From: Acidovorax sp. DW039
GTDB taxonomy: Bacteria; Pseudomonadota; Gammaproteobacteria; Burkholderiales; Burkholderiaceae_C
Assembly (NCBI RefSeq): GCF_037101375.1
Contig: NZ_AP029019.1
Location: 992,001-1,056,000, forward strand
Direction: 5' to 3'
Length of the DNA stretch: 64,000 nt
Made by a program: the position numbers and the translations under genes. The notes under the pieces were generated by a model that worked only from the letters and a program-made list of their open reading frames with translations, was not told the origin of the DNA and made no database searches. This document shows, piece by piece, positions 59,346 through 64,000 of this stretch (position 1 is its first letter; each line of letters opens with the position of its first letter).

Positions 59346-61496
59346 ATGTCTGAAACCACCCAAGGCGTTCGCGTCCAGTCTGGCTCCCGAGCGCTCCGCG
59401 CAGGGGTTGAGCTGCTGTCTTCCATGCGCTTTGCGATTGCCTTGCTGACGGTGATCTGCATCGCATCTGTGATTGGCACGGTGCTCAAGCAGCATGAACC
59501 TGCGGTCAATTACGTCAACCAGTTTGGCCCCTTCTGGGCCGAGCTGTTCGGTGCGCTGCAGCTCAACGCTGTTTACAGCGCCTGGTGGTTTCTGCTCATC
59601 CTGGCGTTTTTGGTGGTGAGCACGTCGCTGTGCATTGCGCGCAATACCCCCAAATATTTGAGCGACATCAAGTCTTTCAAAGAAAACGTCAGAGAACAAA
59701 GCCTGCGCGCCTTTCACCACAAAGCCGAGGCGACGCTGGGTGAAAGCACCGAGGCCGAGGCCCGCCGCATCGGCGGCATGTTGGCCAAAGCAGGGTGGAA
59801 AGTGCGTTTGCAGCAGCGTGAGACATCATCCGGCGCGGGCTGGATGGTCGCCGCCAAGGCGGGGGCAGCCAACAAGATTGGCTATATCGCAGCCCATAGC
59901 GCCATCGTGCTGATTTGCGTGGGAGGCCTGCTGGACGGCGACCTCATCGTCCGGGCTCAGATGCTGCTGGGAGGCAAGACGCCCTACGCCGGTGGAGGAT
60001 TGATTGCTGACGTGAAGCCTGAGCACCGCCTGTCCGAGCGCAACCCCACCTTCCGTGGCAACTTGCTGGTGGCTGAGGGGACGCAGTCGAGCACGGCCAT
60101 TCTCAGCCAGTCCGACGGTGTGTTGCTGCAAGAACTGCCCTTTGCCATTGAGCTGCAAAAGTTCATCGTGGAGCACTACTCCACCGGCATGCCCAAGCTG
60201 TTTGCCAGCGAGATCGTGATTCACGACAAGGAGACGGGAGAGAAGATCCCGGCCCGTGTAGAGGTGAACCACCCTGCAAGCTACAAAGGGATCGAGATCT
60301 ACCAGTCCAGTTTTGATGATGGAGGCTCACGGCTGAAGCTGCGTGCCGTGCCCATGGTGGCAGGTGCCAGGCCCTTTGATGTGGAAGGTGTGGTGGGCGG
60401 TTCTACTGAACTTACCAACAAGGGCGGGGCCCCTGGCAGCGATACGATGACGCTGGAGTTCACAGCGCTGCGAACCATCAATGTCGAGAATTTTGTCGGG
60501 GGAGGGCAGGGCAGCTCTGGTGTCGATGTGCGCAAGGTGGATCTGCGGGAGTCGGTGGAGTCTCGTCTGGGAGCGGCCAACAAGACCGTGACCAAGAAGG
60601 AGTTGCGCAATGTGGGCCCCAGTGTGAGTTACAAGCTGCGTGATGCAGCAGGGCAGGCGCGCGAATATCACAACTACATGTTGCCTGTGGACACGGGAGA
60701 GGGCGTGCCGGTCTTTCTGCTTGGTGTGCGCGAATCGCCATCTGAGCCTTTCCGCTATTTGCGTGTGCCTGCGGACGACCAGGGCAGCATGGAAGGGTTT
60801 GTCCGCATGCGTGCTGCTTTGGCGGATGCGGCCCTGAGGGAGAAGGCTGTGCGCCGCTATGTGGCCATGGCCATTGAGCCATCGCGCCCTGAACTGGCCG
60901 AGCAGCTCTCCCAGTCCGCATCTCGGGCGCTGGCAGTATTTGCTGGTGCTGTACCTCCGGTCGAGGGAAGGCCTGCAGGCGGGCTGCAGGCCATCTCAGA
61001 CTTTATGGAAGCCAATGTTCCCGAGGCAGAAAGATCGCGTGCTGGCGAGGTACTGGTCCGTATCCTCAATGGAACCCTGTTCGAACTGGCCCAACTGACG
61101 AGGGAGGCTGCAGGCCTCAAGACCATGGAGCAGGATGACCGTACACGCGCATTCATGACCCAAGCCGTGTTGTCTCTCAGTGATGCCGTGGCTTATCCCG
61201 CCCCCATCGCTTTTGAGTTGAAGGACTTTACCCAGGTGCAGGCCAGCGTGTTCCAGGTCGCGCGCGCTCCGGGGAAAAACATTGTCTACCTGGGGTGTCT
61301 GTTGCTGATTCTGGGGGTTTTTGCCATGCTCTACATCCGCGAACGGAGGGTGTGGGTCTGGCTATCGCCTCGTGATGGGGGCTGCCAGGCGCTGCTGGCG
61401 CTCTCCGCGAATCGTAAAACCATGGATGGCGACAAAGAGTTTGCCCAACTTGCCCAAAAACTGATCGGCGCTTCTCCTTCAGCAGGCCACGCATGA
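59346..61496 (+). CDS. resB: Cytochrome c biogenesis protein ResB (Ccs1)
   Basis: 716 aa. The early membrane segments include SSMRFAIALLTVICIASVIGTVLKQ and FLLILAFLVVSTSLCIARNTP. A large periplasmic domain follows, with a last membrane helix (IVYLGCLLLILGVFAMLYIRERRVWVW). This is the Ccs1/ResB partner of the system II cytochrome c synthetase, which attaches heme to apocytochromes in the periplasm. It overlaps the downstream ccsB-type gene by 4 bp (ATGA). Confidence 0.94.
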   Translation: MSETTQGVRVQSGSRALRAGVELLSSMRFAIALLTVICIASVIGTVLKQHEPAVNYVNQFGPFWAELFGALQLNAVYSAWWFLLILAFLVVSTSLCIARNTPKYLSDIKSFKENVREQSLRAFHHKAEATLGESTEAEARRIGGMLAKAGWKVRLQQRETSSGAGWMVAAKAGAANKIGYIAAHSAIVLICVGGLLDGDLIVRAQMLLGGKTPYAGGGLIADVKPEHRLSERNPTFRGNLLVAEGTQSSTAILSQSDGVLLQELPFAIELQKFIVEHYSTGMPKLFASEIVIHDKETGEKIPARVEVNHPASYKGIEIYQSSFDDGGSRLKLRAVPMVAGARPFDVEGVVGGSTELTNKGGAPGSDTMTLEFTALRTINVENFVGGGQGSSGVDVRKVDLRESVESRLGAANKTVTKKELRNVGPSVSYKLRDAAGQAREYHNYMLPVDTGEGVPVFLLGVRESPSEPFRYLRVPADDQGSMEGFVRMRAALADAALREKAVRRYVAMAIEPSRPELAEQLSQSASRALAVFAGAVPPVEGRPAGGLQAISDFMEANVPEAERSRAGEVLVRILNGTLFELAQLTREAAGLKTMEQDDRTRAFMTQAVLSLSDAVAYPAPIAFELKDFTQVQASVFQVARAPGKNIVYLGCLLLILGVFAMLYIRERRVWVWLSPRDGGCQALLALSANRKTMDGDKEFAQLAQKLIGASPSAGHA

Positions 61497-62827
61497 ACAC
61501 AGCTACCACCACGATCACTCTCAATGAGGGTTACTTTTCGCGCCGTAACTGGCTGGACTGGCTCTTTGCCGCCGTCACGGTGCTGGGAGGGCTTTATGCG
61601 CTCCAGCGGTACGGCGCATTCATGGATGTGTATGAAAAAGGCATCCTGATCGGTGCCGTGCCTTGTGCCATTTGGCTGGGCTGGTTCTGGCGTCCGCTGC
61701 GTGTGTTGATGATGGTTGTGGCTGCGGTGGCTTTACTAGCAATTGGCCTCTACCAGCAAGATGGGGCGGGCAACCTGGCGCGAGCCGACACGGTCTTTGG
61801 GCTCAAGTATTTCCTGTCCAGTCAGTCCTCCATTCTGTGGATGAGCATGTTGTTCTTCATGAGCACGGTCTTCTACTGGCTGGGGATGTTTTCGCGGGGC
61901 GAGGGGCAGGCGCTGAGCATGATGGGTTCACGCATCGCGTGGGTGGCCGTCGCTATGGCCCTGATCGGAACCATGGTGCGCTGGTATGAAAGCTACCTGA
62001 TTGGTCCGGACATTGGCCATATCCCCGTCAGCAATCTGTACGAAGTATTCGTCATGTTTTGCTGGATGACGGCGGTGTTCTACCTGTACTACGAAGCCCA
62101 GTACGAGACTCGTTCGCTGGGCGCTTTTGTCATGCTGGTCGTCAGTGCGGCAGTGGGCTTTCTGCTCTGGTACACGGTGGTGCGTGAGGCGCACGAAATT
62201 CAACCCTTGGTGCCAGCGCTCAAAAGCTGGTGGATGAAGCTGCATGTGCCAGCCAACTTCATCGGATATGGAACCTTTGCTCTTGCGGCCATGGTTGCGT
62301 TTGCATACCTGATCAAGCAGCAGGCAACTGAAACCCGCTGGTACAAGCTGGCTCCCCTCTGGCTGCTCGGGGTGGTGCTCTGTTTCGAGCCTATCGTGTT
62401 CAGGCAAAACGCCACCGAAGGCGGTAGCAGCTACTGGATGATTTACTTCGGCGTGTCGGCTTTCATCGTCGCTAGCATCTTGTGGGGCCGCAAGCGCATT
62501 GCCGAGAGACTTCCCGCTTTTGAGGTACTGGACGATGTGATGTACAAATCCATCGCGGTGGGCTTTGCCTTCTTCACCATCGCCACCGTGCTGGGGGCCC
62601 TGTGGGCTGCTGAAGCGTGGGGTGGCTACTGGAGCTGGGATCCCAAGGAAACCTGGGCTTTGATTGTGTGGCTCAACTACGCAGCTTGGTTGCACATGCG
62701 GTTGATGAAAGGTTTGCGCGGTACCGTTTCGGCCTGGTGGGCTTTGGTGGGATTGGTGGTGACCACCTTCGCGTTTCTGGGCGTGAATATGTTTCTGAGC
62801 GGTCTGCACAGCTACGGCACGCTGTGA
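61493..62827 (+). CDS. ccsB: Cytochrome c biogenesis protein CcsB/CcsA (ResC) heme-handling subunit
   Basis: 444 aa, many membrane segments. It has the tryptophan-rich heme (WWD) domain AAEAWGGYWSWDPKETWALIVWLNYAAWLHMR near the C-terminus, and conserved His residues in neighbouring loops. With ResB it forms the system II synthetase that exports heme and ligates it to CxxCH motifs. Likely clients here include cytochrome c4 and perhaps the CMACH sensor encoded at 51.3 kb. Confidence 0.94.
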   Translation: MNTATTTITLNEGYFSRRNWLDWLFAAVTVLGGLYALQRYGAFMDVYEKGILIGAVPCAIWLGWFWRPLRVLMMVVAAVALLAIGLYQQDGAGNLARADTVFGLKYFLSSQSSILWMSMLFFMSTVFYWLGMFSRGEGQALSMMGSRIAWVAVAMALIGTMVRWYESYLIGPDIGHIPVSNLYEVFVMFCWMTAVFYLYYEAQYETRSLGAFVMLVVSAAVGFLLWYTVVREAHEIQPLVPALKSWWMKLHVPANFIGYGTFALAAMVAFAYLIKQQATETRWYKLAPLWLLGVVLCFEPIVFRQNATEGGSSYWMIYFGVSAFIVASILWGRKRIAERLPAFEVLDDVMYKSIAVGFAFFTIATVLGALWAAEAWGGYWSWDPKETWALIVWLNYAAWLHMRLMKGLRGTVSAWWALVGLVVTTFAFLGVNMFLSGLHSYGTL

Positions 62828-62962
62828 GGCCCAGTCTTCGTTGTCTTGGCGAGCGGGGCCTTTTATCTGAAATTTGGTTTTGCCCCCTGCTCAACAACTT
62901 TGGGATAACGCTGAGACGCTTGTGCTGCCGCCAGGGGCAGCGCTACTTTGCTCAGACAGCAA

Positions 62963-63148
62963 TTACTTGGTGGCTTTTTCGCTGTCAGAGGCTTTGGGTG
63001 TCAATGTCTCTGGCAACGTTGCTCTTTGCTGGGCTTCAGGCGTGGTCGGTAAATAAAGTGGGCCGCGTTGACCGCACCCGGTGACAACCACCGCACAAGC
63101 TGCGAGGACATGCGCTCTGAATAGAATTTGGACGGTTTTCAACATCAT
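62963..63148 (-). CDS. lptM: LptM-type small lipoprotein (LPS translocon maturation)
   Basis: 61 aa. The signal peptide ends in a lipobox with Cys near residue 23-24 ([19 protein letters not shown]). The mature [10 protein letters not shown] motif is the hallmark of LptM (formerly YifL/LppL), a lipoprotein that helps LptD assembly in the outer membrane. The two adjacent start codons (63148, 63145) are both plausible. It is divergent from cyaY with only 9 bp between start codons, so their promoters must overlap each other's genes. Confidence 0.88.
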   Translation of the reverse strand: MMLKTVQILFRAHVLAACAVVVTGCGQRGPLYLPTTPEAQQRATLPETLTPKASDSEKATK

Positions 63149-63157
63149 GGAATTGTA

Positions 63158-63490
63158 ATGACTGACCTTGAATTCATGGACAGGGCCGAGAAACTGCTGC
63201 GAGCCGTGGAGCAAACGTGTGACACGCTCAATGAAACTACGGATGTTGATATTGATAATCAGCGTTCAGGTGGCATGGTGACCCTGGTTTTTTCCAACCG
63301 CAGCCAGATCGTCATTAATCTGCAGAAGCCTTTGCATGAGGTCTGGATGGCGGCGAAGTCCGGCGGATACCACTTTCGCTTTGATGAAGTCGCTGGCTGG
63401 CAAGACACCAAGGGCGCTGGCGAGTTCTACCAGTGTCTTACGCGCGAAGCATCAGCCCAATCCGGCGCAGCAATCCAGTTCCAAGGGTAG
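63158..63490 (+). CDS. cyaY: Iron-binding frataxin homologue CyaY
   Basis: 110 aa. An acidic first helix ([39 protein letters not shown] as a block) and the strand/Trp pattern [34 protein letters not shown] and GAGEFYQCL match CyaY. It modulates iron-sulfur cluster assembly. ATG 63158 is chosen. Confidence 0.95.
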   Translation: MTDLEFMDRAEKLLRAVEQTCDTLNETTDVDIDNQRSGGMVTLVFSNRSQIVINLQKPLHEVWMAAKSGGYHFRFDEVAGWQDTKGAGEFYQCLTREASAQSGAAIQFQG

Positions 63491-63534
63491 GCAGTTCTTG
63501 TTGTTGCTTGAGGCAATAAGGCTTCGGTAAGTAG

Positions 63535-63562
63535 AAGGCGTGCAGTTCCTCGTGCACGCCTT
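63535..63562. terminator. Hairpin between cyaY and PBP1A gene
   Basis: AAGGCGTGC (63535-63543) pairs with GCACGCCTT (63554-63562). It lies between the convergent ends of cyaY and the penicillin-binding protein gene; T-runs are short, so it is a moderate candidate terminator for both. Confidence 0.6.
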
Positions 63563-63571
63563 ATGTCGGGT

Positions 63572-64000
63572 TCAGTTGCGGAACAAATCCAAAATGCGAT
63601 TTCTTTCCTCTGAAGCAGGTGGTTGGCTGGGGGGCGCTGCAGATCCGCCAGGCAGTGGCGCCCGCTCTTCCAGACCTACGTTGGATACACCTCCTCGAGC
63701 GTATTCTTCATAAATCCATTCGCCGCCCACATTGATCAAACCAGGGGGGACTTTGGGCTCAGAAACGGGTACACCCTTCAGTGCGCGCTCCATGAAGCTG
63801 ATCCATACGGGCAAGCTCAACCCGCCACCTGTTTCGCGGCTTCCAAGATTGCGGGGCGTGTCATAGCCAATCCAGGTGACAGCCGCGATGGTGGGCTGAT
63901 AGCCGGCAAACCATGCATCGACGGCATCGTTAGTCGTGCCTGTCTTGCCCGCTATGTCCGGGCGCTTGAGCGTGGCTTGCGCTCTCGCAGCAGTACCTGC
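63572..64000 (-). CDS. mrcA: Class A penicillin-binding protein 1A, C-terminal part (cut by window end)
   Basis: The last 142 residues only. The transpeptidase KTGTT motif (AGKTGTTNDAVDAWFAGY) is followed by TWIGYDTPRNLGSRETGGGLSLPVWISFM, a conserved stretch of PBP1A. The tail is Pro-rich and ends ERNRILDLFRN. PBP1A polymerises and cross-links peptidoglycan. The reading frame is open to base 64000, so the rest lies beyond the window. Confidence 0.93.
   Translation of the reverse strand, partial: AGTAARAQATLKRPDIAGKTGTTNDAVDAWFAGYQPTIAAVTWIGYDTPRNLGSRETGGGLSLPVWISFMERALKGVPVSEPKVPPGLINVGGEWIYEEYARGGVSNVGLEERAPLPGGSAAPPSQPPASEERNRILDLFRN

Overview
The window looks like a chromosomal segment of a Burkholderiales bacterium, most likely family Comamonadaceae (Acidovorax-like). 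This rests on the high GC content, the style of the proteins, the set of linked pathways, and a family of short intergenic palindromes that I associate with that family. It is core-genome-like. I see no transposase, phage gene, CRISPR array, rRNA or tRNA.

Region 1 (1-30 kb) is mostly a sugar-catabolism locus for uptake of glucose (or a related sugar) and the Entner-Doudoroff pathway. It has hexR and tal (divergent), a TctD/TctE-type two-component system, a sugar ABC transporter (binding protein, LamB-type porin, two permeases, ATPase), glk, a glyoxalase-family gene, zwf and pgi (divergent), an AGE-family sugar epimerase/isomerase, an SMP-30 lactonase, and edd-eda. Five 15-bp HexR-like inverted repeats lie at the hexR/tal, transporter, zwf/pgi (two) and SMP-30/edd control regions. 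Inserted in this locus is an RND efflux operon (adaptor, pump, outer-membrane factor) that ends with a type II NADH dehydrogenase and is divergent from an AraC-type regulator. The first gene, cut by the window edge, encodes an envelope or secreted protein with three cysteine-rich repeats.

Region 2 (30-33 kb) is groES-groEL under a perfect CIRCE operator. Region 3 (32.7-41 kb) is a reductive pyrimidine-degradation locus: a RutR-like TetR regulator, two tandem palindromic operators, a 53-codon leader ORF coupled to preT, preA, an NCS1 transporter, dihydropyrimidinase and an N-carbamoyl-beta-alanine amidohydrolase. Region 4 (41.3-45.1 kb) holds a PAS-GGDEF-EAL protein and a Cache-type chemoreceptor. 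Region 5 (45.1-51 kb) is an NAD-salvage cluster: NadM-Nudix, NadE, PncB, a nicotinamidase-like hydrolase and the divergent regulator NrtR, with two palindromes between the last two. Region 6 (51.2-64 kb) holds a predicted periplasmic-heme diguanylate cyclase, a hemerythrin-like protein, a DUF1328 protein, metK (with a decayed duplicate of its 3' end), two lipid A acyltransferase-like genes, an epoxide-hydrolase-like gene, engB, cytochrome c4 with the ResB/CcsB cytochrome c maturation pair, lptM, cyaY and the 3' end of a class A penicillin-binding protein gene.

The most distinctive non-coding features are (i) the HexR-like operator network, (ii) a dispersed palindrome with 9-bp arms and a 7-bp spacer found at least eight times, twice providing the stop codon of a gene, (iii) a second dispersed repeat after pgi and after eda, and (iv) the tandem duplication at the 3' end of metK.
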